Assembly (NCBI GenBank): GCA_947683425.1
Contig: CANTUQ010000004.1
Coordinates: 3,510,001-3,574,000 of the forward strand
Direction: 5' to 3'
Source of the DNA: Excoecaria cochinchinensis
Taxonomy: Eukaryota; Streptophyta; Magnoliopsida; Malpighiales; Euphorbiaceae
DNA length: 64,000 nucleotides
The notes beneath the pieces are model-generated. The model saw only the letters and a program-made list of their open reading frames with translations. It searched no databases and had not been told where the DNA came from. The position numbers and the translations under genes were made by a program. This document shows, one piece after another, positions 26,433-36,544 of this stretch. Position 1 is the stretch's first letter; the number at the start of each line of letters is the position of its first letter.

Positions 26433-26744
26433 ACCTGCGAGAGTCAGTCTAGTGCATAGTTAGGCATGCCTAATAGAGTATCTTTAGCTGCAACCCTGTG
26501 GACGTTTGGACCCTGATCAGGTCCCCCGTTTGGTTCCTCGCGAACCCTTTATGTGTGCGAATCTTCGCGATCCTTTTTAATGTGTTTGGATCTTGTTTAA
26601 GATCCCCCTCAGTGAAATGTTTTAATTGTGACAAAATAAAATGGCTTTTCGATTCGTACCCGTAAGGTACCACCATGCGTCAATTCGTACCCGTAAGGTA
26701 CCACCATGCGTACACTCGTTATCCACTATTTTGAGTCAGCAGGT
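26433..26744 (+). other. Multi-hairpin LTR domain in solo LTR J
   Basis: Closed by ACCTGC (26433-26438) and GCAGGT (26739-26744). The inner arm GTGCATA (expected GTGGATA) faces TATCCAC (26720-26726). Internal hairpins include TTAGGCATGCCTAA, GGACCCTGATCAGGTCC, GGATCTTGTTTAAGATCC and two GTACCCGTAAGGTAC. Confidence 0.65.
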
Positions 26745-28139
26745 ATTCTGTTCGCTTTGTCTGATATGAATATGGAAATATGATAACCGATTGGGTAAGA
26801 TTTCAGTAGTATGAATCAACTATCTTTCTGAATGTGATCATGAAAGTCTGAGTGATCTGAATGTGACTTAAGTATGTATTTGTATATGCTTTTCCACCTA
26901 TATTGTATTGTGAATGGATTTAATTGATTAGTTGGGTATGTAAGCATGCGAACTAGTATGTATAAGTACACTGGCTTGCTTCCTTGAATACTTTGGTTAA
27001 ATGTGTGAGCGAGTAATTGTCCTATTGTGATGCAATGCATGTGGATCGACGTCCGGAAAGTGCATGTGCCATAATGTAATGATATGCTTTATGTTCCTTG
27101 GAACTCAGTTATCGCAGTGTTTTTGGTACGATGTTGTTGTGCTTGCAATTCATGGCATGATATTGTATGGATTAGAGTTGCACAGTGGAAGCGTGGTGGT
27201 TTGATGCTATATGCTGGGTTTTATTTAATGTATGCGTCTTGTGACATGTTAAAGTATGTTAGATAGTTAGTATTCTTAACATGATAGTTGGGTGCGTTAT
27301 CATATGGTAATTGTGTCGCATTTGATTGGGTTGTCAGTTCATGCATGGGTACCTTAGTATGATATGTGCATGTTTAACTTTTCAAGAGTTTATACATGGT
27401 GAAGTGTTGCTATCTGATACCTCGGTGAAACTAGTAAGTATATGCATGTGAGTTTGTATGTAGTTCTGCATGATGATATTTGTATTATGTATGGTATTGC
27501 TTTTGCTTTGGCTTATTTTAACATAAGTCTATGGATATAAATGTGAATTCTCGAATGAATGCCTTTACTATGCAAGCCTGATTATATTTGTGTTATGAAT
27601 GTTCGCATTAGCCTTTGTGAGTGTGTTGGTGAATGGCCGCTCATACTCTTGTGTGTTCTCCCCACTAAGCATTTATCGCTTAGCACGGATTTCCTTTCCG
27701 TGCAGGTGGCAGGTTTAGTTCTGTTCGAGTCGCGCATCTGCAAGGTCGGCCACGTCGAAGTTAGAAGTTTTGTATTTTGTTCAGCTTCTATACTTCAGTT
27801 TTTGTGTTTCTGTAGTATAGTATATATGTAATTATAAGTATGAATCTTGAGATTATTTTTGGGTAATGTAAACGTTAGTATGTTTTTATGTTAAGTTTCC
27901 TTTGTTTTATCTTTCGCTTTATGCTTCCGCTTAGTGCCTGCGTGTGTGTGAGTTATTGCATGATCAGTCTGCACCCGCATGTTAAGTCAAGTTTTTAATT
28001 AACCTGTATTTTCGTATGTATGTTATGTATGAATGTATGCTTCCGCGTCGTGCATGTTCATATCTGTGTGAGTGAGCGTCGGGTAGCGCGCCCGTCGGCG
28101 TCCTTCCAACGGGGGCGGCGATGGGGTGGTTACACCGCA

Positions 28140-28443
28140 TCTCCTTAAGAATCCTTTCCACCTTCTCAATCCAGTACTCTGCTTTTTCTGACTCATCTAA
28201 CCTTGTCCCATGAAATTCCTCCAAACCATGCTTTCTCAGGGATTCTATTGGGGCTCTAGGCGCCATCATACCTTCCATCACTCTCGCCATATCCTGTGTC
28301 ATTTTCATCATAGCTTCCATAGGCCCAAACGGAATCTCATTCCCGAAACAAACCGATATAGACTGTCCAGACCCCGTCACCTCAGCTTCACGAGGATTCA
28401 CACTTTCGGCAGATTCTTATCCGGTATGCCTTCCAGAATCCAT
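28140..28443 (-). pseudogene. Element D gag N-terminus
   Basis: Starts ATG at 28443 on the minus strand. The ninth codon is TAA (28417-28419), so the first product would be eight residues. After the stop the frame reads on into ESAESVNPREAEVTG, the N-terminal ESVNP motif also seen in gag of F, E and H, and then EEFHGTRLDESEKAEYW. It is cut at 28139 by solo LTR J and resumes at 23984. Confidence 0.9.
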
Positions 28444-28535
28444 CGTAACTACACAGATTAAACAAGGACATTCGCATTAGGTCAACAAACTATACACATC
28501 TTATCTACCCAATTCCCAGAAAAGACTCAACCTAG

Positions 28536-28549
28536 GCTCTGATACACCA
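28536..28549 (-). promoter_or_regulatory. Element D primer-binding site
   Basis: Minus strand reads TGGTGTATCAGAGC, four bases from the 5' LTR. It matches the initiator tRNA-Met type PBS TGGTATCAGAGC with two extra bases, so priming would probably be weakened. Confidence 0.8.
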
Positions 28550-28552
28550 ACT

Positions 28553-30865
28553 TGTGACGCCCGTTCCCTAATGACAGACTAGCTCAGCTAATCTTAGTTA
28601 GAGAAGGCCGCACACACACAACAAAACACATGCTTAACCAGAATAATAAAATTTCATCACATACGATCTTAACTCATGCATCACATGCCAACTACCTTAG
28701 TTCATACACCACTTCCACTCATAGGACATGCATACATATGAGGGGTAACATTCATAGTTATTAGATTATTACATGCCTTTACATACTCGATACACATTTG
28801 GTTGTACGAAAGCTTATACAGAAATCCCAAAATATCAAACCCAATACCTACACTTTCGACTTCCTACTGTTGACCGTACAAAATGCGGGGACGTCCTTCG
28901 ATCACCTCTGGTCCGTACCTGCACGGATTAGAGTAAATCCATGCAAAGCGATAACGCTTAGTGGGGAACTCATATATAGCAAATAATTTATCACACATCG
29001 GAAACACCATACATTACATACTAGAAGTTATGCCAGAACAATTATTATCATAGCGAGTACCATTTCATGCATAGTATTATTCATTACCAAATTCAATCAA
29101 AAAGCATCAATCACTTATTCACATATCTACATCACATACTTTATTATATCACAATCACTTCTTTTTTTTATTTAATTAGTCAGTTAGCCTGCAATTCAAT
29201 GATGCGGATAACGGGTATCGCATTGGTACCACTCAGGTACTAGAATCTCATCGAGATTACACTTACTCACGGGTACCCTCAGGTACCAAAATATCATTCC
29301 ACTTATAATTAAATCCAGCAAGGATTATTCACATTATTTTTGCATTGTGATTCCCATGGAATCAGACACATTAAACGCATGGGGTTGCAGCACTTGACCC
29401 TATAGGCATGCCTAACTATCCACTACTTGACTCGCAGGCTTAAGTTGTTAAACATTTATTCATTACACATTGAACACATTTCGCATCACATATGTTATTG
29501 TCCAACATCACATTCGCTTTAGCACATAGCTATTTTCCTCATTTACATGCTCATAATGTCCTTCATTACAACCTAAAGCCTTACCGTTAGAGAGTCCAAA
29601 CACATTAGGGTTATATTGCCAAAACAGGGTAGGTCACGGTCACAATGAATTTCATTGTCACCGTGACATTTTGAAGTTCAAAACAGAATGCAAACTGGGG
29701 GCCGGTCACGGTCACAATCAATTTCATTGTCACCGTGACATGTTCCCAACTCTCGGCAGAATGCAACTTGAGGGTATGTCACGGTCACAATGAATTTCAT
29801 TGTCACCGTGACATATTCTCACTTTGCAAAACAGAATGCTCTCTTAAGTATCTCACGGTCACAATGAATTCCATTGTCACCGTGACATACAAAAATCCAG
29901 TAGGCAAAATTGAACTCAAGCATATCTCACTCTCACTTTTGGCAATCAACCCAAAACACCAACCACATAGACAAATAGCACATACCTGTTTTCCCTTCTT
30001 GTTTCGACATTCAATAATAACACAAATCATAAGTATTCTCAAGCACTTTATCATAAAGCATATTACCACTACAATCATTTAATCTAGCAACACATAACTC
30101 ATGTTCAAACCTAAATTTCACATACACATACAATTCAATTCAAATCTCTATTCAACCCACACAAATCACACAATTACACAATTAAGATTTGTTCCAAAAC
30201 CTTATCGCCTTAGCTCCTAATCTCGGCGGACGCTCGGCTCTCCGATTACAGCTTTTCCCTTATCTCTCTTCACTTCTTCAGCTGGCAAAATAGTTCAAAT
30301 CCAGAATTGAACACAATCCATCAATTCTCATTCCAATACCAATTCAAAACCAAGAAGAAGAGTAAAAGATGAGAATATGCATGCACAACCTCTTACCTTT
30401 AAGTTTGCCCTTAATTCTCACTTCAATACTACAAGCACACACATCCACTTACCAACTCTCCTCTTCACTTACGGAAAGAAGAAGAAAGAACATATTCAAA
30501 GTATAGAAAAAAGAGAGATAGAAAAAATGAACCACACTCACCTCTCAACCCCCTAAACATTTGCATGCATAAGTGGAGGTGGCATCCTCATAATGAGCCA
30601 CACGGAACCCACTTCAAAAAATCTGCCTCCACCAACTATTTTCTTACCTTATTTTATTCTTAATTAACCCTCCATTAAACTAATTAATCAGCCTTAAACT
30701 CATGCTTATTACAACCATATATAATTACCATTTAATCCCTTAACCATTCTTCTTTATTTCAATTAAGTCCTGCCTTTATTTCAATCTAGTCCAAAACTCA
30801 CATTCAATTCTCACACACATGCCAATTTAAGTTAATTCTTTTAGGGTACAAATCCGGCCATGACT
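28553..30865 (-). repeat. Element D 5' LTR
   Basis: 2,313 bp. Contains the multi-hairpin domain (29186-29440), long-palindrome array (29630-29891), a donor-like GGTAAGA on the minus strand (30391-30396) and the double hairpin (28921-28961). Confidence 0.95.
29630..29891. repeat. Long-palindrome array in element D 5' LTR
   Basis: Four imperfect palindromes of about 36 bp, with arm GTCACGGTCACAATGAA and its near-complement, matching 18446-18707 unit for unit. Confidence 0.9.
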
Positions 30866-30870
30866 ATATA

Positions 30871-31460
30871 AGTATCTTTTCAATTACTTCCAATGTGCTT
30901 TGCCTGGGTTAGATTGATATCTATTTACCATTCCCACTACATAGCATATATCATGTCTTGTACACAACATCGTGTACATAAGACTACCCAGGGCACTGTC
31001 ATATAGAATGCTCCTCATACGTTCGTTTTGCTGGCATCTTAGGACACACATCTTTGCATGAGTTTGCAGTTTTGTATATTAAATCGCTAAAGGTCTTTGT
31101 TGATATATTTCTCTCAAGAAACAGACAACAATCTTCTCGAATGATCTCTTGAAATCTCAATTTCAAGAATGTAATATGCATGACTCATATCCTTTGTCTC
31201 AAAGTTGGACAATAACCAATCTTTGATTTCATTTACGTAGCTTGTATCATTTTCAGCTTTAAGTATGTCGTCTACACACAATGCCAAAATGAAAAATTCA
31301 CTTTCAGAGCTTTTTCTATGAACATAATGACCTTCATCAATCATATTTAACACATTCGTTATGATTGTATGATGAAGTTTCAAGGACCATTGTGTTGAAG
31401 ACAGTTTAAGGCCACAGATTGAACTCATCAATCAGCAACCTTATGTTTGCTGCCTTTTCC
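30871..31460 (-). pseudogene. Copia reverse transcriptase middle segment
   Basis: Minus-strand translation shows the copia RT catalytic motif LCVDDILKAEND (YVDD with Y replaced by C) followed by DWLLSNFETKDMSHAYYIL and ISRDHSRRLLSVS. Stops and small shifts are present. The N-terminal side lies beyond element E at 50829; the C-terminal side continues at 17362 beyond element D. Confidence 0.92.
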
Positions 31461-32702
31461 TGCCACATCCCAAATATAGCCTAGTTGGAAATAGAAAGAT
31501 TAATTGGACATTAAGGGTATTTTGGTAATTTATGCAAGAGAATTAAGGGCTTAATTGAAAAGTTAATTAAAGTTTTGAGAGAAGAATTTTTATTAGTGAC
31601 CATTTGGTAATTAAGTGAGGACATAAAGAGTTGTGTATGGAGCAGATGTTAAAAGTGTAGCTAGTGGAATAAGGGGTCCAATGCATGTGTGCTATGTGGA
31701 TAAGTGAGTGTGTGCATGTTGAGGATTTGAAAGGAAGAGAGAGGGAAGAGACAGAATTATTTCTTTCTTATCTGTCCTGTTTCTCCCTCTTACTTCTCTT
31801 CATTTCTTCAGCTGCTCTCTAGTTTTTGCTTATATTGATTCCTCTAAGTTTGAGTTGTGTTTTAAGAGTTTAAGAGCTGAGTTTCCAAGGTAAGTTGCTG
31901 TATCTGGGTTCTTCACCTTTATCTTCTTCTGGGTTTATATTTAGTTGTTCAGTAGTTTTGCATGGGTTGATATGGGTTTTATTTGGTTATTTTATGCAAG
32001 TGATTGAAGAGAGAAAGAAGGACAAAGGGAAAGAAAAGATTGGATTTTGAAGTAGAAGGAGTTTTGGCATCAGGTTTGGGAGTTTATTTGGAGCGTTTTG
32101 TCCAACTCATTTTGGATCCTGTTTTTGAGTTAAATGTTAATATTATTTGTGTATTTATGGTATATGAAAATGCATGAGTAAAATAGATTTATGTATATGA
32201 ATATTTATAGAAGATATAATTGAGATATTTAATTGACTTGTGTTGAAATTGCTGATTGAATGATTATTGAGCTTACAATTAGAGTATATACCCTAGTTTA
32301 GGGAGAATTTTGTTTATGTCTTACCAGATCTCTGTGTATTGTTTTGATCATAGCTTGAGTTTGAAAACTCCACTTTTAGTGTTTGTTGCGCCATTAGAAC
32401 CTTTACAAACGTACCTTTAAAAGTCTAAGAGTGACCATAAATTAATTCTATCATTAAGAGGCATACAAATGGCAAAAATCGGCCATATCTCTACCCAGGT
32501 TGGCTCATTGGAACAGTCCGTAGTTTTTGATTCATATCTATTGATTTAGGAGTCCAAACGACCTGAAACTTGTTCCATAGGAAACTTAACATACTAGGGA
32601 ACGATAGTTAAGAAGACACTTTATCTAGAAATGAGGTTTAGAGGTCGTTTTAGGCGATAAAATTTTGGAGTGAAAAGCAGTCTTGTAAAGCTCCTGTAGG
32701 GA

Positions 32703-32745
32703 GCTACTGTCGTGAGCATGATAGAGTCGCGACCTTGCGATAGAA
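32703..32745. repeat. Minimal palindrome cassette in element E 5' LTR
   Basis: One decayed unit of the type CTGTCGTGAGCATGATAGAG followed by TCGCGACCTTGCGATAG. The 3' LTR counterpart (46664-46706) is less decayed (CTGTCGCGAGCGCGATAG). Confidence 0.65.
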
Positions 32746-33362
32746 CAACTCACATATGGAGTTTTCTACTTCATTTTGAGCCAATGGTTGGTATGGTTCA
32801 ATTCCCTACCTTTCCCCTCAACATATTTGTATACTTTTATGTGTTTTCTTTCCAGAATTGACCTCGTAATATACCGAAGTGTCCCAAGGTCTATCTAATG
32901 CATGATGAATCATGTATACCAATGCATATGTATATGTATGAGCTATGGGTAACTTAAGCATGATTAACTATGTATGCCAATGCGTATAAACATGTGTGTG
33001 CTAATATGTAATAATATGTGCAAGTTAGTATGCAATCATATATATATAAAGTGTTGTATGTGAATAAGTTTAGGATGGCATGTATGCATGAGTAGTAAGA
33101 AATGAAGAAAGTGCATGAATGAATGATATACATGAAAGCCAAATGAAATCTAAATTAGTTTAAATACTTTATTTGAGGATGTTATTGTGTTTGAACTTAT
33201 GAGTTAGTAATTAGGGAGTTTTATGTTTGATTACATCCGTAAATGATTTAAGTGTCTTTGCTTATGATCAATATACATGTATGCATAAGTTATATGATTT
33301 CATTGGTAGTATACACTACTATATGACAATGAGTTGTGTGTATATTGTTGTATTCAATTTTG

Positions 33363-33665
33363 AGCCTGATCAGTCATAGTTAGTGGATAAGATAAGCGCT
33401 TATCTAGGGTTGAGTAATATGTGTGAGTGTAGCTACCATATGCAGGCCCCGTTTGGGTCTTAATTCGTCCCCGTTTGGGTCTTTGATTTGGCCCCGTTTG
33501 GGTCACATAAGATGTTTGAGACCAATGTCTCCATACGCTTGGATATTGTGTCCTATCAGTATCAATATTAAGATGAGATGTTTGAGACCCATGTCTCCAT
33601 ACGCTTGGACCATGTGTCCTATCAGTATCAAATTCCCGTATCCACTAGTTAATGAATATCAGGCT
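33363..33665 (+). other. Multi-hairpin LTR domain in element E 5' LTR
   Basis: Outer stem AGCCTGAT (33363-33370) with ATCAGGCT (33658-33665), 8 bp perfect; inner stem TAGTGGATA (33381-33389) with TATCCACTA (33639-33647), 9 bp perfect. Inside lie the 16-bp palindrome AGATAAGCGCTTATCT and two tandem copies of a block of about 65 bases, each with a GAGAC...GTCTC hairpin. The 3' LTR copy is at 49708-49987. Confidence 0.75.
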
Positions 33666-34604
33666 TATATATTAATATGTGGTTGTATATGAATAGGATG
33701 ATCAATGATATGTTATACGATAAATGTGTATGAATTCATGGTTTGCATTGCGATACGTACTTTAACCTATATGCTTGGGGGGTGTAGTGTTTATATTAAA
33801 CTATACGTAATAAAATGCTTATATTATGCTACTCCTTTGCATTTATAGTAATGTGGATTGTACATTGCATGGCTATGTATATGAAATATGATTGGTTATG
33901 TTGCAATACTTGAAGTTAAATATTATTCGATTAATTACTTGTTTTACATTGTAAGACTACATATGAGGTATGAGTGATGATATTATGCCATGTTTACCAA
34001 TAGGATTGATGTTGTCACACCCCATTTGCCCCCTAGTAGAATGAGCCTGTCTGTCCGTCTGTCTGTCTGTCTATCAGTCTGTCTGTATGTGTAAGCATTC
34101 GCATGTGTACAGTATTTCATAAGGGTATTTCAGTAAAATGCATGATTTTGGGGTTTTATTATTATGTGGGTGCATACATGGCATTAGGTTGTGAATTAAT
34201 TGAGTTGCATTTGTGTGCATTTACATATACCATTGTAGGGTGTATTTAATTAGGAGTGCATTAGGTGTGTGTAATGTGTGGAGTTAGGGTATGAGTGAGC
34301 AAGTTTCACCACCCAAGGAATTGACATGTGTATTAGGTTTGGGAAAAAGAATAAAGAAGGAAAAGAAAGGTGAAACAAAAATCAGATTCACGTTTTCCTT
34401 TTTAAACTTCACATTCTTCTTCTTCCTTTTCCCTTTCCTAATTACTACTCTCTGATAATCAAGTGTGGTTGTGGAAGTTGGTCACTCTTACTCCTAGCTT
34501 GGTAAGTGCATAATCTAGTCTTTGTCTTACTGTAAATTGCATCTTCATCTTCTTGCTTGGGTTTAGGTTTAACCTAGGGTTGAATTTACCGTGTTTGTGT
34601 TCTA

Positions 34605-34664
34605 GCTGAGGCTCCACGTGATCCAAAGGGGAAAGAGGTTGCTGGACCAAGTGGAGCTAAGTGA
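34605..34664 (+). other. Short conserved reading frame (PKGKE peptide) in element F LTR
   Basis: Follows a TTCTAG acceptor-like site and reads AEAPRDPKGKEVAGPSGAK then TGA. Corresponding frames occur in A's LTR (PPRDPKGKEKVGTSG, about 2871-2916), S1 (PPREPKGKEKVRPSG, minus strand, about 4775-4832), G (EAPKPAKGKEIASGSG, about 47368-47431) and E (KKDKGKEKIG). Differences between A and F are mostly at third codon positions. No in-frame ATG lies close upstream, so how it would be translated is unclear; it may be joined by splicing or be the remnant of a longer protein. Confidence 0.5.
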
Positions 34665-34932
34665 TAGAAGTTAGAATCCAGGTTTGGGAATATTGATTTG
34701 TGCGATTTTGATGTTTTACTGTAATTCTAGGGTTCATGTTCTTCTATATTTGAATGAGTGTGTTCTTGATTTGATTTGGTTAATTATTTGATGGATTGAG
34801 TTGTATAATTATTGCATATATTGTTTGAGACAATTTCTGGAAGGTAAGAACAGATTTGAATGGTTTTTAATCAAATTGGGAGTGAATTCGTGTTTCTGGA
34901 AATTCTGGAAATCCTGGAATTGAGGTACTGTT

Positions 34933-35265
34933 CTTCGTTGCGTGACTCGCTTCAAAGGAAGGCAGGTCACGTCACGTGACCCTTGGTCACGGCGTGACAT
35001 GCCTGCTGAGAAGCCAGTCGCGTGACTAGCAGCAGACCAAGCAAGTCACGCGACGTGATCCTCGGTCACGTCGTGTGACCTGCGAAGGCATAGGCAGATC
35101 ACGCAACGTGATCTGCGAGGGAGAAGCAGCGTCACGTGGCGTGACCCTCGGTCACGCCGTGACCTGCATGTGCATTGCGTGATCCGCAAGGATCGCGCAA
35201 CGCAATTGGCGAGGAACAAGCAGGTCACGAGACGTGACCCTCGGTCACGCCGTGACCTGCCTGTT
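34933..35265. repeat. GTCACG-type palindrome array in element F 5' LTR
   Basis: Units such as GTCACGTCACGTGACC, GTCACGCGACGTGATC and GGTCACGCCGTGACC at about 20-45 base spacing, with a higher-order duplication (CCTCGGTCACGCCGTGACCTG appears at about 35147 and 35240). Confidence 0.88.
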
Positions 35266-35464
35266 GAGTCGCCAGTTTCTCCGTTCAGCCCGTTTTTCCA
35301 AAATTCCTTAGTTTTTAACTCAGAACTGAATTTGGTATTTCTTCTGAATGGATTTTAATATTGTACGATGCATGTTTTACTGTTTAATGCTTCGATATGC
35401 GTGATAGCATGATTTTCTGAGGAATTATATTCTGTATCCTGAAATGTGATTTGTTTGACGCATA

Positions 35465-35740
35465 ACCTGCTAGAGTCGAGTAAGTGGATAGTTAGGCATG
35501 CCTAATAGAGTCTTTTAGCTGCAGCCCTCAGTTCAGTTTGGACCCCGATCAGGTCCCCGTTTGGTTCCTCGCGAACCCTTCAGTATAGAATCTTGTTTAA
35601 GATTCCCTCAGTATATAAATAACATGTTCTGATAAATGATATAATATTTGACTTGTACCTGTGAGGTACCCTCAGTATTCGATTCGTACCCGTAAGGTAC
35701 CCTCAGTACACTCGTTATCCACTGTCTAGAGTCAGCAGGT
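35465..35740 (+). other. Multi-hairpin LTR domain in element F 5' LTR
   Basis: Outer arms ACCTGCT (35465-35471) and AGCAGGT (35734-35740); inner arms GTGGATA (35484-35490) and TATCCAC (35716-35722). Between them, in order: TTAGGCATGCCTAA, GGACCCCGATCAGGTCC, GGTTCCTCGCGAACC, GAATCTTGTTTAAGATTC (7-bp stem, 4-base loop), GTACCTGTGAGGTAC and GTACCCGTAAGGTAC. The copy in the 3' LTR is 42598-42873. Confidence 0.75.
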
Positions 35741-35991
35741 ATTCTTTAAATGTTATTGGAAATGTTCTGATCTGATATGGCTTTGAATGGAATATCTGAA
35801 TGAATTTAATGATGAAATACATGTTGGTTTATTCTGTAATGCATATGATGATGAGATTCTGAAAGTATGGTATTTGAATACGGGCATGTTTATATGAATT
35901 ATGCAACAGTTCCTGCATTCTGACATTGTGAATGTGTTATGCCTTGACGACCACTGTGAGTGGCCGTTCATAAGTTATGTGTGTTTCCCCA

Positions 35992-36031
35992 CTAAGCGTT
36001 TTATCGCTTAGCACGGTGTTTTTATCCGTGC
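35992..36031 (+). other. Double hairpin near LTR 3' end (element F 5' LTR)
   Basis: CTAAGCG (35992-35998) pairs with CGCTTAG (36005-36011), immediately followed by GCACGG (36011-36016) pairing with CCGTGC (36026-36031). The same pair is found in every Tekay LTR of the window (A, S1, C, D, J, E, G, H). Confidence 0.75.
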
Positions 36032-36427
36032 AGGTGCGGAAGACGTTTTGCCTTGTGAGAGAGTCGCCGTCATCAAGCCAACACAGAAGGGATTAGTGTA
36101 GGGCTCAGTTTTGTATCAGTTATTGATTCTTTTTGTATAGAACTCTCTGTATCAGCTTCCGCTTTTGTATCTATATTTTTGTATATGTAATATTATTTTG
36201 TTCAGCTAGTTGATCAGATCATTATTGTAATAGTTTAATTATAGTAATGCATGATCAGCTTTTGCTTTCTACATGTAAAGTTTTTAATTATTCTGTATTT
36301 CTGAATGTATGTTATGAATGGATGTATATTTTGCTTTGCTTTTGTTTGGTGACACCTTGTCTCATAAGGCATCTCACTCCTTATCGGATGGGATCGCCTA
36401 TGTATGGGAAGGGGGTGTTACAGTTAG

Positions 36428-36439
36428 TGGTATCAGAGC
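36428..36439 (+). promoter_or_regulatory. Element F primer-binding site
   Basis: TGGTATCAGAGC, five bases after the 5' LTR, the exact initiator tRNA-Met type PBS used by plant Ty3/gypsy and Ty1/copia elements. Confidence 0.95.
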
Positions 36440-36544
36440 CTAGGTTTAGGCGTTTCTGGGTGTTGATGTGATTGATCTGAGTTTCTGTGATGTGTATGTG
36501 TCTAGATCTGTGTTGGCTGATACGGTTGTTTCTTGTTTGTTTAG

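Larger units (their letters stand above)
23985..28134 (+). mobile_element. Solo LTR J (Tekay type, 4.15 kb), TSD CCGTA/CCGCA
   Basis: 4,150 bp from TGTCACACCTC to GGGGTGGTTACA, inserted in the gag gene of D. The 5-bp flanks CCGTA (23980-23984) and CCGCA (28135-28139) differ at one base. The same family as the LTR at 1-1229. It contains a pyrimidine-rich leader with a GTAAGT donor-like site (24487), GTCACG palindrome array (25138-25556), multi-hairpin domain (26433-26744) and double hairpin (27665-27703). No gag or pol remains. Confidence 0.93.
17368..30865 (-). mobile_element. Element D: complete Tekay-type LTR retrotransposon, TSD ATATA, with solo LTR J nested in gag
   Basis: LTRs at 17368-19681 (3') and 28553-30865 (5') are about 2.31 kb each and roughly 98% alike by eye. 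ATATA flanks both sides (17363-17367, 30866-30870); the last base of the right LTR is mutated (TGACT for TGACA). Read on the minus strand the LTR is TGTCATGGCC...GGGCATCACA. Inside are a PBS, one gag-pol frame and a polypurine tract (AAGGAGGGGAGAG, 19683-19695). Without solo LTR J the element is about 9.34 kb. It sits in the copia reverse transcriptase. Confidence 0.96.
34013..36422 (+). repeat. Element F 5' LTR
   Basis: TGTCACACCCC to GGGGGTGTTACA. Contains a GTCT-rich simple repeat (34046-34089), donor-like GGTAAGT (34501-34507), a PKGKE reading frame (34608-34664), GTCACG palindrome array (34933-35265), multi-hairpin domain (35465-35740) and double hairpin (35992-36031). Confidence 0.97.

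Noticed and set aside
34933..35265. Regularly spaced palindromic repeats resembling a CRISPR array
   Set aside because: Unit lengths and spacings vary, spacers are themselves repeated, no cas genes are present, and the arrays lie inside LTRs of plant retrotransposons.
36428..36439. tRNA-like sequence next to LTRs
   Set aside because: Only the 12 bases complementary to the tRNA 3' end are present; this is a primer-binding site, not a tRNA gene.
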